Origin: Neoconidiobolus thromboides FSU 785 | Taxonomy: Eukaryota > Entomophthoromycota > Entomophthoromycetes > Entomophthorales > Neoconidiobolaceae | Direction: 5' to 3' | NCBI GenBank assembly: GCA_025603075.1 | Contig: MU626381.1 | Location: forward strand, 1-62,102 | Length of the DNA: 62,102 nucleotides | Part shown: piece after piece, positions 25,332-35,542 of the stretch | How positions within the stretch are numbered: position 1 is the stretch's first letter | How the letters are laid out: each line of letters begins with the position of its first letter | Program-made: the position numbers and the translations under genes | Notes under the pieces: generated by a model | Told to the model about the DNA's origin: nothing | Databases searched by the model: none | What the model saw: only the letters and a program-made list of their open reading frames with translations

Positions 25332-27008
25332 TTAAAATTGATATCCTCCCTGTGGAAGATTACTTTCAGTATCAAAGCCAAATTGTCCAGTTGATTCATC
25401 AATAGTATCGTCCATCATACCATCATCTTCAAAGTCTTCGTCGCCAAAGTAAGTTTCAAGAATACTTGTTGCTTTCTGGAAAATATCTTCTGGGGCAGCA
25501 TGTTGAAGTTCAATCAACCTATCAGCACATCTACATTCTTCAAAAATATTACGGTAAAGATTGTATCCATTATCAGCTCCACTCCAATGACCAATCTTTA
25601 AAACATTATCAATACCATCTAAAGCAACTTGAATGATTTTTGGATCACCTGAGCCCAAGATATCAACTAATGGAGGTACAATACCCATTTCAACGATAGC
25701 ATGCATAAGCTCAGGCTTTTGAATTAAACAGGTAGTAGCATTAGAAATGGCCCAACAAGCTTCCTTTTGAGTTTTGAAATCACCATGCTTTAATATTTCA
25801 ACAAGTGGAGGAATTAATCCAGCATGAACTACCGAAGTGACTTGGGTGAGGTTACCAGCAGTGATATTAGAAATGGTCCAACATGCCTCTTTCTTAATCC
25901 CTTCTTTTTTATTTGAAAGGAGGTGAAGAAGAGCTTCTAATGCGCCACAATTAATCACAACTTGAGTTTGGGTATCATCACCAGTAACAATATTACCAAT
26001 TGAACGTAAAGCTGGAGTTTGTAAAGAAGGGTTATCCTGCATTAAAAGTTCAACAAGGCGACGGGTAATACCAGTTTCAATGACACGTTGAATTTTATCA
26101 TTGGAGCCATCAGTAAGATAAGACAAACCCCAGCAGGCATCAGTTACAATTTCTAAATCAGAAGAGAAAACAAGTTTGGCAAGGGCATCAATAGCTGGGC
26201 TAATCATTTCCCAGGCAGGGGCAGGGTTTTTCCCACGGCAAAAGTTAGAAAGAGTCCAAGCAGCATTTCTAAGCATAGTAAGTTTATGATCTTCTTCAAA
26301 AATACGGATAAGTGGTTGAAGAGCACCCAATCTTAATACAAAATCACGACATGCAGGGCTATCACCAGAAATGTTACCAAGTGCCCAAACTGCCTGCTCG
26401 CGAACATCAACAACTGGGCTAGAAAGGAGTTTAATAAAAATAGGTACGGCACCAGCATCCATGACAACTGCTGTTTGTTCAGAGGTGCCTGATGCAATAT
26501 TGGTCAAAGCCCAAGCTGCTTCAAACTAAAAGTTTGTTAGTACAGAAATTTTATTAAGTGTACATTTTGTTTACCTGAACAAGAGAGTTGTCAAATTCTA
26601 AAAGCTCAACAAAACGGGCAATTACACCTGCTCTAATGACCTCTTCAATTGGGGGGTTTTTTTCTTTTGAAAGTAATTTACGGAAAGAAGTGATTGCTCT
26701 CAAAACAGCTTCCATATCATTGTCATAAAGCTCGGTTACTAACTAAAACTATATTTAGCAAAGCTATAACAATATTTTAAAAATAGGCTTACCTGATTGT
26801 TAATTGGAATAAGATAGCCATCTTCATCAGAATCATCAGAGGATTCGACTGTTTGATTGAGCATATTGCGTTTCTTTAAGAGACTTTCTTCTCTTTTCTG
26901 ACGACGTAAAATAATTTGATTTTCATCTCGACGACGACGAATTTCATCTGGTTTAAGATGAATATTATCTTTCAAGTTATCGGTCTTCTTGCTTCTGTCT
27001 CTATCCAT
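25332..27008 (-). CDS. SRP1: Importin subunit alpha
   Basis: Three exons (introns 26743-26792 and 26526-26574) give 525 aa, the usual length. The N-terminal importin-beta-binding region is seen in [20 protein letters not shown] (about residues 24-43). Ten armadillo repeats follow, with the NLS-binding Trp/Asn pairs visible in [68 protein letters not shown] and [11 protein letters not shown]. The acidic C-terminus includes [10 protein letters not shown]. It is the adaptor that carries classical NLS cargo with importin beta through nuclear pores. Both introns sit in the N-terminal third. Confidence 0.98.
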
Positions 27009-27512
27009 CTCAATATTGGTATAAAATTGATAACAAAAATAAAAGTAAATGAGATTAGGAATCTTCTAGATTATATATTACTACTCTAAGCAAATAATAT
27101 GTCCGACCAATCAGGTTAAAACTTAAAAGTAAGAAACTCTGATAAATGATTTGTTAATTTGAATTCAAATGCTCATGATTGAAAATTATTAGTGAAAGTT
27201 CCTTTTATTTGATTAAAAACTCATAAGTGTAGCTGATTGGCTAACTGTAATTCAAACAATTCGATCATTTTTATACTTGAGATAGCATTTGATGCTTTTA
27301 AGGGTTGAAAAAAAATAAAGTTAGATAATATAATATAGTTTAACTTAAAAGCATTTCTTTTTGATAATGAATCTGCTATACTAACTAGTTTCTAAGTATT
27401 ATTATTATTACGAGTTGTTTTTATATAGAGTCATTACAAAAAAACATTTATTTATTTTATTTTAATTTTCAAAATCATAGTTAAAGACAGCCGAAAAATA
27501 AGTTAATATTAT
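27009..27512. other. Intergenic, promoter of importin alpha
   Basis: About 500 bp without a gene. It includes CCAATCAGG near 27107-27115 and GATTGGCTAAC near 27235-27245, CCAAT-box-like sequences in both orientations, upstream of importin alpha. Confidence 0.45.
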
Positions 27513-27755
27513 ATGATAAATTCACAAAAACGGGCTATTTTGGATTTATACAAGGACTATTCAAATGTTTGTAATAGTAAAATGTGTAATTTTATAGAAA
27601 TAATTGAAAAACTTTCAAATAGCAAGGTAAATTTTGATTTTTTTTTTTTTTTTATGATTTTTTTAAAGTGATCTGATCTTTTTAATTTATGTAAAAAATA
27701 GACAATAGACTACAGTAGCAATTTCAAAATCTTTAAAGAACTATTTTTGATATAA
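27513..27755 (+). CDS. Possible small two-exon gene, 55 aa
   Basis: Candidate only. An ATG at 27513 opens 38 codons with coding-like composition (MINSQKRAILDLYKDYSNVC, then NSKMCNFIEIIEKLSNSK) ending at a GTAAAT donor at 27627. An acceptor AAAATAG at 27701 continues in frame for 17 codons to a stop (TIDYSSNFKIFKELFLI). The implied intron is 75 nt with a long T run. The ILDLYKDY stretch loosely recalls LYR-type small mitochondrial proteins, but the LYR triplet is absent. Chance cannot be excluded. Confidence 0.3.
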
Positions 27756-28637
27756 ACTGTTTGATTTAATTTTCATTATAAAAAATTATTAATTAATTTC
27801 ACAATCACTAATATAAGACATTAACTACTTTATTATTAATTTATAATAACTGTTCAAAATATTAAACGTTAATGGTATAGTGGAGAACTATTTAACTATA
27901 TTAGTTAGGTCAATAATATTTATTCGATTGGAATTTATTTCTTCTAGTGATTATGCCTAATTTTATAAAAATTGGTTTTGTAATTGCAGTTGATTGCATT
28001 TGCAGCTTGAGTCACAAAAAAAGGTCAAATTACTTTAGAAAAGCCCTAATAACATCCTTGATTTTCGAAATTTCATACATGACTTATATAAGCGATTGCA
28101 TGAGATGAAGTCAACTGTCATTATTTATGCTATACGTGTCAGTTTTGAAAACTATCATGTTTATGATATTTTTCATTTTTGTTTTTTGTAACTTTAGTCG
28201 AAAAACCTTTTCTTCGGAAGCTTAAACTGCAATAAAAATAAACAAATGAATACATATAATAGTTTGTACTTAACAGTGGAGTAGGTTCTTTTATTACTAT
28301 CTATTATTAGTGTTAAACGTAAATATCAAAAAATGTGTTTAATCTTAAATTTCAGATTAATTTGTGTAAATATTAGTGAGCAAATTAGAGACAGTTCGAT
28401 CATCATAAAAGTATATTTATATTACGTAATGTTTATCTTTATTTGAATTTCGGTATTCGTGTTTGGTCAATTACTATAGCATCATGTAGTAGCATATATA
28501 AGCATCAAAGTAACAGGTACTAACTTATAAATCAAATGCTTCTTTTGGTTTCATCATAATTTAACTTTCCAATTAAATAATAATATGTAAATATAAAAAA
28601 AACAAGCAAGTTATTGTATATCTTTATATATTTTATC
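27756..28637. other. Intergenic, nothing recognised
   Basis: About 880 bp of unique A+T-rich sequence between the small candidate gene and the NDUFA1 stop. I see no open frame, tRNA or repeat. Confidence 0.5.
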
Positions 28638-29001
28638 TCACATAAAAATACGATTAAGTGGTTTTTCATATTTTAAATATGAATTTGTTCCGAATTCTTT
28701 AGGAGCAATAGGTTCAGCCTTAATAAAATAAATAAAAGTTAAACAAATAACAATATAGTTTTACTGTTTGACCACGTCTGGTTCCAGTCAAACGTTCATC
28801 TCTATCTTGCATTCTATTATCCCAAATATCCATATTATAGCGTGGGTACTAAATCTGTTCAAATAAATTCTCAAAATAATTTAACAAACTTACCTTTCCT
28901 TCATTTTTATACTTTTGTGCAAGATAAAGGCCTCCTGAAGTTGCTCCAAACATAGCGGAGATGATTGCTAATGGCATTAACGCACCGAAATGTACTGGCA
29001 T
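28638..29001 (-). CDS. NDUFA1: Complex I MWFE subunit (NDUFA1)
   Basis: Three exons (introns 28849-28893 and 28719-28764) give 90 aa. The N-terminus MPVHFGALMPLAIISAMFGA is the single membrane helix. It is followed by KNEGKYPRYNMDIWDNRMQD, RDERLTGTRRGQ and AEPIAPKEFGTN, closely following fungal MWFE proteins (GGK ... DQWDRQMMDRDRRLTG pattern). The subunit sits in the inner mitochondrial membrane arm of NADH:ubiquinone oxidoreductase, so this organism has a proton-pumping complex I. The protein is so short that no single exon is obvious alone; the spliced sequence supports it strongly. It is divergent from the gene at 29172, with about 170 bp between starts. Confidence 0.9.
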
Positions 29002-29171
29002 CTTTAACTAGTTTAAATTCTAAACAAAAAATAAATTTAGTGTTTATCCAAAATATAATTTTAATTAATAGTAGATTAGATCCTAAATATAATTGGTTAA
29101 AGGCAACCAATCAAATGTGATTCAAGGTAGTGAAAAGCTTAAGGTTTGATAGTAGTAATACCTTTTCAAAT

Positions 29172-30295
29172 ATGAGTTCAATTCAAAGTTTGTTGGATAA
29201 AATTAAGGAAAAAGAAGATGAAAAATTAAATAACTGGAAAAAGAGGATTGAAAAGAATAAAGAGGTATATAATAAAAATATACAAAAAGACAAGGATATT
29301 AATTCGAGTAGATTTGCGAGAGTAAAAAAACAAATTATTCAAGATATCAGGCTTTATTGAAATTAGTAAACACAGAACTTAACAAAAAAGAAATACAAAA
29401 TAAAGAGGTGCTTAAAATATTAATAATGTTTTAACGTAGTAATGAATTTTCGATAGGTTTTTTATAACAATATATCAAAGACCATTTCACTCAATAATCA
29501 AAGTAGTTTATCATTAAACAGTATAGAATTAGATTTTATAAAATATGGGGAAGTTAAAGAATTGACAGAGCTAATAGAGTTGAACTTAAAAGATAATGTT
29601 ATTAAACTTACGAAGTATTATTTTGGGAAGAGTTCAAACGAAGAGCTTTTAAGTAAGCAATTTGCTTATAATTTTTTTATTAACAATAATAGGGAATAAA
29701 AATAACGAAGAATGGCTAAAGAAAGGGTTCGAATTGCCGAAATTAATCAAAAACAAGACTAGAGATGAATTAAAACAAAAAGAAGAAGAATATTTTGATA
29801 GTATTAAGTTATTATTAATAGTAAGATTAATTTTGTTTATATATATATATTAAACTTTATGCAGTTAATTAAAGAAAATATCGAAATCATAATCGAGCTA
29901 ATAGTAAACTACAAAGTCAAAGGTATAAATAATTATTCGAAATCCCATTCAAATTATCTATTGTCTTTTTTAACCTCAATATTGCTTAAATTTCAGTAAG
30001 CTTAATAGTTTATTTAACATATTATCGTTCTAATATGTCTTTATTTAGATTAGTAAAATATCAAATACTTTTAAGTGTATACAATGATGATCAAATCAAT
30101 AGTTTAAAAGAATATCAAACTAAATTAATAGAGAATTACAATCTGACTAAAGTTAAAATTAATCAATATCAAAAAGAGTTAAATGGTTATAAAAGTTTAG
30201 GCAATGAATTTCATCATTTAGTAACTGTATATTCGGATATATTAGCTAAGATTGAAACAATATCAAACGATATAAAGAGACTAAAACAAGAATAA
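29172..30295 (+). CDS. Coiled-coil protein, HAUS4/augmin-like candidate
   Basis: Six exons (introns 29265-29350, 29408-29456, 29653-29692, 29821-29864 and 29923-29996) give 276 aa in one frame. The N-terminus is Lys/Glu-rich helix, the middle has WLKKGFELPKLIKNK, and the end is a coiled coil with LKEYQTKLIENYNLTKVKIN, then ELNGYKSLGNEFHHLVTVYS. The last segment (EL-x-GY-x-LG-x-EF-x-LV-x-YS) resembles the C-terminus of HAUS augmin subunit 4, which helps recruit gamma-tubulin to spindle microtubules. The match is by pattern only. Intron 1 is the least certain: an alternative donor at 29322 would leave only 29 nt. The GTG at 29130 is not a likely start. Confidence 0.5.
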
Positions 30296-30837
30296 AGAGA
30301 TTGTTCAGTTATATTTATTAGAATATTTAAATTCGTGAAATAAAGCCAATTGTATTATAAACTTATCAGATTAATCTAGCTTAGTTTCCACTTATAAAAT
30401 GTTTAGTAGTCGCTTTTTCTGGCTAAATAATAAAGCTACTATTTTCAAAGTAATGTTATTTTTATTTTGTGCTTTAATTAGTAAAGGTGTTGATTATTTC
30501 ATTTTTAAATTTATTATATATTGGTGTTTAATTGATTTTTTTCAATAAATTTCATTTCTTAGTATTTACTATATCATAGTGTTACATTACATTTTATGCT
30601 TAAAAATACAACTAATTCCAACAAATCAAATTTAAAGAATACTTTGTTACATCAATATTAAGCATTTAATTGGTTAAATCTTTAATCATTTACTAAATAG
30701 CAGTAGCTTGATGGATGAGTAAAAATATACTGACAAATTGAATTCTACATGAACATCAAATTAAAGACTTCCTTTTCTTATACCTTCAGCGGTATCATAT
30801 ACACTTTCTTTCCACTTTAAACTTTTAATTATATAAA
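30296..30837. other. Intergenic, promoter of uL14
   Basis: About 540 bp of A+T-rich spacer before the uL14 start codon. A short pyrimidine-rich run (ACTTTCTTTCCACTTT) lies near 30802-30817, about 20-35 bp before the ATG, as in many ribosomal protein leaders. Nothing else is recognised. Confidence 0.45.
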
Positions 30838-31589
30838 ATGTCCAAACGTGGTATGTATTTTTTTTGATTTGATATTAGCGAAGAAATAGATTCATCACAA
30901 GCCAACTGAGTATATAACATAAAATGGATTGAACTATAGAGACAATATAACATAATAAAATAGATATAACTATAACCAATTAATATAAGAATACAAAATT
31001 GTGATGGATGTAGACCATTAAATAATGAATTTACGACAAACTTTTAAAAACAATACTAAATGTTTATTTTTTTTTTAATCTTAATTAGGTCGTGGAGGAG
31101 GTAATTTAATTTTAGCATTTTTAATATAAAGACTAACTCTTCTAGCTGCCGGTAACAAATTCCGTATGGCACTTGGTCTACCAGTTGCTGCAACTATCAA
31201 TTGTGCTGATAACTCAGGCGCCAAAAATCTTTACATCATTTCCGTTTATGGAATTGGTGGTGTTTTAAACAGACTCCCATCAGCTGGTGTAGGAGATATG
31301 GTCCTTGCCACCGTAAAGAAAGGTAAACCAGATCTTCGTAAAAAAGGTAATATACTTTAAATTTAAGTTGCTTTTTTTTAAAATAAATTAAGTACTCCCT
31401 GCCGTTGTCATCCGTCAACGTAAATCATGGCGTCGTCGTGATGGTGTCTATCTTTATTTCGAAGATAACGCCGGTGTTATTGTAAATGCCAAAGGAGAAA
31501 TGAAAGGTTCAGCCATCACTGGACCAGTCGGTAAAGAATGCGCCGATTTATGGCCCCGTATTGCCTCTGCCTCAGGAACTGTTGTTTAA
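30838..31589 (+). CDS. RPL23: Ribosomal protein uL14 (RPL23)
   Basis: Four exons of 13, 12, 201 and 197 nt give 140 aa, the same length as human RPL23. Introns are 30851-31088 (238 nt), 31101-31145 and 31347-31392. The product reads [20 protein letters not shown], with [52 protein letters not shown] and [19 protein letters not shown], close to animal and fungal uL14. It is a 60S subunit protein on the subunit interface near helix 95 and contributes to bridges with 40S. The first intron is about five times longer than most, and exon 2 is a 12-nt microexon. Confidence 0.97.
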
Positions 31590-32169
31590 ATAGGAAAAAA
31601 GGCTAACCATAATAAACTCAACAAAATGAATATTTAAGAACATGCGAACTGAATATTAAAAGTATAATTTATGAAAGTTTATTTTTGTATTAGATTAAAA
31701 ACCAGGTAAATATAAGAATTCTTTTATTAATCTTTGAAGCAATAAAGGGATGCGTAAATGATATTATATATATGATAACTGACATAAAAGCAAATTAAAC
31801 AGAATTCTAGATAGTTTTATTAAAGTATAATTGAGGATATTATATTTATAAAAACACCATTTTATAAAATTTGCTATAGATTGCAATGCTTTATCAACTT
31901 ATTATAATTTAAAATAAACATTCTTTGTTTAAATTTTGCTTATATTTATGTTTTATTTGACTACTAATTTTTAATTCAATTGTAAATGAATTTATAAGAT
32001 ATTATGTAATGGAAGAACAATCTTTAGAGCATATTTTAAGCTACTGTAACTGTAAAATAATAGACATTAAATTAAAAATCAATATTTACTTATACGAACT
32101 ATCTTTTGCAAAAAAACAAAATTATAAATTTTAAAAAAGCTAAAACAGCTTATTTATTTTTATGCAATT
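31590..32169. other. Intergenic, nothing recognised
   Basis: About 580 bp of A+T-rich spacer between two plus-strand genes. No clear signal is visible. Confidence 0.5.
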
Positions 32170-32852
32170 ATGACAACAATACGTCCTTTTAGTTGTGATG
32201 ATCTTTTTAAATTTAATAATATGTAATTGATAATACAATCCTATTAATTTGTACTAAGCTATTTTAACTAGAAATTTAGACTCATTAACTGAAACTGTAA
32301 ACATTAAATAACTCTTTTAATATTTTAATTAAATTGTTTTTATTTAGTACAACATTTCTTTTTATCTAACCTATTTAGCACAATGGCCCGATTTATTTTA
32401 TGTCTCAGAATCTCCAAATAATAATCTTATGGGCTATAGTATGTCAATGTTTTTTTCGATGTATCTATATTAATAACTTTTAAGTGATGGGCAAAGCAGA
32501 AGGTAGAGGAATCAACTGGCATGGCCATGTGACAGCAATTACAGTAGCACCGCAATATCGTCGTTTAGGTTTAGCCAAGTTAATGATGGATCAATTAGAG
32601 GAGATCTCCGATAAGATTTATAAAGGATATTTTGTTGACTTGTTTGTACGAGCTTCAAACGCTGTCGCTATTGGAATGTATAAACAGTTAGGCTATTCTA
32701 TTTATCGTACAGTAATAGGGTATTATACCGGCGGTGGAACTATTGATTCTCCCGCTGAAGATGCGTATGATATGCGGAAAGCCCTTTCTAGAGATACTCA
32801 TAAAGAAAGTGTGGTTCCCTTAGGACGACCAATATATCCTCACGAACTTTAA
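32170..32852 (+). CDS. NAA20: NatB catalytic subunit Naa20 (N-terminal acetyltransferase)
   Basis: Four exons of 53, 25, 91 and 368 nt (introns 32223-32271, 32297-32347 and 32439-32484) give 178 aa, identical in length to human NAA20. Sequence: MTTIRPFSCDDLFKFNNINL, SLTETYNISFYLTYLAQWPD, LMGYMMGKAEGR, WHGHVTAITVAPQYRRLGLA (acetyl-CoA loop RRLGLA), FVDLFVRASN, MYKQLGYSIYRTVIGYY and EDAYDMRKALSRDT. NatB acetylates nascent chains starting Met-Asp, Met-Glu, Met-Asn or Met-Gln on the ribosome with Naa25. The 25-nt exon was found because without it the conserved NLDPLTET-like segment is missing. Confidence 0.96.
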
Positions 32853-33064
32853 TTTTTTAAAGCACAAGCATAACAAAATAATAAAAATACCATCTGTTAA
32901 AGTTAAAGGTTAATAAAGCTATTCGAACTTAATGTATATTTAAAAATTACTCAAACAAAAAATATCTTGAATTGTTATATTGTTTTTTCTGAGCTTTATT
33001 TAAATGTTTAAATGCATTTTAAATTAGTAAATTTATTATTATGGTTAGTAGTAGATACATAATT

Positions 33065-34661
33065 TCATAATATCCCAAAAGAATTAGCTACTTTAAAAAA
33101 TAAATAGGATAATATTGTCATAAATAAAAAATAATAATAAAACATCGATAATGACTTAAAGAATTGACCAGGCACAATAACATTAATGCCCATCAATGTA
33201 GAAACGAAAGTAAGCGGAATTCCAGACCAAGCCCAACCTTATAAAATTAATTTTAATATAAAAAATAGTAATAGGGATTATTATAGCACTTACCAGATAA
33301 TTTAGCCAATTCATTTGTTTGCTGCATTGAAGAATAAACTAGGGCTAATTCGGAGTTTGCTTTTTGAAGGCTTGAACATCTCTCTAAAAGCCTATTTAAA
33401 AGCTCATTTGAAATTTGTAGGCTATGGGTTTGGTGTAGAAAATTCATTGTCAATGTGTTAAATTCATTTAAATTAAATGCATCTAATTTAAATGCAGGCT
33501 CATCAAATGGAGAGCAAGATCGTGGTGTATTGCTCCTTGATGATATATATTTATTCTTCCTTTTAAAAAGCTCAAAATAAGAACTCTTCTGTGATGAACT
33601 AAGTGTTATATTGTTATGTAACCCGTTATGATTAGAAATAAAGTTGTACAGACTTTTAAACGCTCCAGGTTTATTTATAAATAATTCATCATAAGCTACT
33701 ATGATTTGTCGCAATTGATCCAAACGAACAGGTAAATTTGATTTATTGCTTAAATGTGAGCCATTATAATAAGGTTGTAAATTATTTCTTCCTTCTCCAA
33801 CTAAATAAAAGTTATCTATTTTATACACCTCTCTTTCAATTAATCTAAACTCTTTTTCCATATATTCATTTAAATTGTTTATTAATTTCAAATGAACTAA
33901 ATCTATTTTGTCTTTTTTGTTTGGTCTTTTAATTAAATTATTGATATCATTTTCTCCATAATGAAAACATAATATAAAATTCTTGAATACTATATTATAT
34001 ATTTTTCCATGATCATAATCGCCTATATCTTCTCCCAGAGTTTGTTCTGAATATTCATCTTGTTGTTCCAACAAAAGCTTAAAATACTCACTATCCTTTT
34101 TTCGAAACTTATACAAAAGTTGATCAACTTCCGTATTTTTAGGTATTGGCTTTAACTTTAACTCCATAGTTGTGTATGAAAAAAAATAATATCCATTAAA
34201 TATGTCCACTTTTTCATTGTTCTCTTTAAGTAAAATGTCTTCGATTGTCAAATCATGTAATGTCAATATCTATAATAAGATTAACATAAAGTAAATAAGT
34301 TAGACTAATGAATTTACTTTGCCAAATTTTTGAATAATTTCTTCCATTGGGTTATAAAAATAGACAATAAACTTTTCCCTTTCGCTGCTAATTTCTCTGT
34401 TCATAAACCACTCTTCGATTAACTCTCTGACATCTAAATACACCAGCTTTTCACTTTCCGAATACAGATAATATTTGTCTTGTTTATGGATAGGCAATAA
34501 ATACTATTGAAAATCAGCTTTTATTCAAATTTTATAATTTATAAATTTACTTTAGATTGAATTCTATGTGCTAATAGTGGCTCCCTTTCATCTAACCTAT
34601 CTTTTTTATTGTACTTTTGTCCAAATACATCTTGGAGTGTATTATAATTATTTTTATTCAT
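33065..34661 (-). CDS. CorA-type Mg transporter, Alr1/Mnr2-like, with GIN motif
   Basis: Four exons (introns 34504-34550, 34270-34317 and 33238-33293) give 481 aa. LHDLTIEDILLKENNEKVDI is the classic CorA N-terminal signature, and IYNIVFKNFILCFHYG and LIEREVYKIDNFYLVG match the soluble domain of fungal Alr/Mnr2 proteins. The C-terminal exon adds TM1 ending in LTFVSTLMGINVIVPGQFF, then TM2 (FYYYFLFMTILSYLFF). The selectivity motif is GIN (441-443), where nearly all CorA, Mrs2 and Alr proteins have GMN. The loop after it, VIVPGQ, matches Alr/Mnr2. A plasma or vacuolar membrane divalent cation channel is expected. The ends of the introns are unambiguous because only this splicing keeps TM1 intact. 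Confidence 0.9.
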
Positions 34662-34962
34662 TATAAAACAAAAATCTCAGATTATTTTACTTTATTTTTA
34701 TGTAAGGAATTTTGTTACATGTTATTTTATTGGCTACTTATATAAATTATAACCAAGGAAGCTCTAATTAGCAGTCTATCATTAAATTTAAACAAACTAA
34801 AGTAATAATTACGGCACTACTTAAACCATATTACAATATGTAACAACATAATATTACATTATATTTTATTCCATTCAATAAATCTGAGTTGTTTATTTAG
34901 GATAAGGTTTCATTTTCAATCCACTATTACATAAAATAAATACCAATATTTCTAAATAAGAA

Positions 34963-35047
34963 CAATAAAAATAAAATAAACAATAAAAATAAAATAAACA
35001 ATAAAAATAAAATAAACAATAAAAATAAAATAAACAATAAAAATAAC
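34963..35047. repeat. 18-bp tandem repeat, about 4.6 copies
   Basis: Four perfect units of CAATAAAAATAAAATAAA in a row (34963-35034) plus a partial fifth. A nearly complementary T-rich patch lies about 150 bp downstream. Simple-sequence expansion is the plain explanation. Confidence 0.92.
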
Positions 35048-35248
35048 AAAATCACTTATGAAATTAGAAAGCTTTACATGTAAATAATTATTTTTATCTT
35101 ATTAGATTTAAATACTGTTATTTAAAAAGTAAATAATTTGAATCTCGTCAAAATTATTTGTTTTTTTGAGGTTATTTTATTTTATTTATTATTTTTATTG
35201 TTTATGGATTATTTTTATTGTTTATGGATTATTTTTATTAAAAACTAT

Positions 35249-35352
35249 ATATACATGTTCTTTTTAATTTCATCACTTTTTCCATTTTTTAAATACTATT
35301 TGAGTAAAATAAGTGTTAGTAAAATTCTTAAACAAAAAATATATTCACATAT
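35249..35352 (+). mobile_element. MITE-like element, copy 10 (decayed)
   Basis: Diverged copy. Its core AAATACTATTTGAGTAAAATAAG has lost the GC bases of the hairpin, and the ends are ATATACATG and ATTCACATAT. The AGTAAAATTCTTAAACA segment is well kept. Confidence 0.72.
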
Positions 35353-35542
35353 CAATCTTTTAAAGTATCATAATTAAATAATAATAAATATTTATATTTA
35401 ATATTTAAGAATTAGACGACAAATATTTTAAACATATCATTTTTAATAAGCCAATACAAAATAAAAAAAATTATTTCATAATAATTTATTTAATGAATAT
35501 AAATAGATTAATAATAACTTATTGCTAAATAAAATAGTGTTC

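Larger units (their letters stand above)
34662..35542. other. Intergenic with tandem repeat and MITE-like copy
   Basis: About 880 bp without a gene. It contains the 18-bp tandem array at 34963-35047, a T-rich patch at 35175-35240 that reads like the reverse complement of that array (TTTTTATTGTTTATGGATTA twice), and MITE-like copy 10. Confidence 0.6.

Noticed and set aside
29130-29132. GTG as an upstream start for the HAUS4-like gene
   Set aside because: Nuclear genes rarely start at GTG; the ATG at 29172 is in the same frame and begins the coiled-coil segment.
30851-31088. C/D-box snoRNA in the long uL14 intron
   Set aside because: A GTGATGGA resembling a C box is present near 31001, but no CUGA D box follows it and there is no terminal stem.
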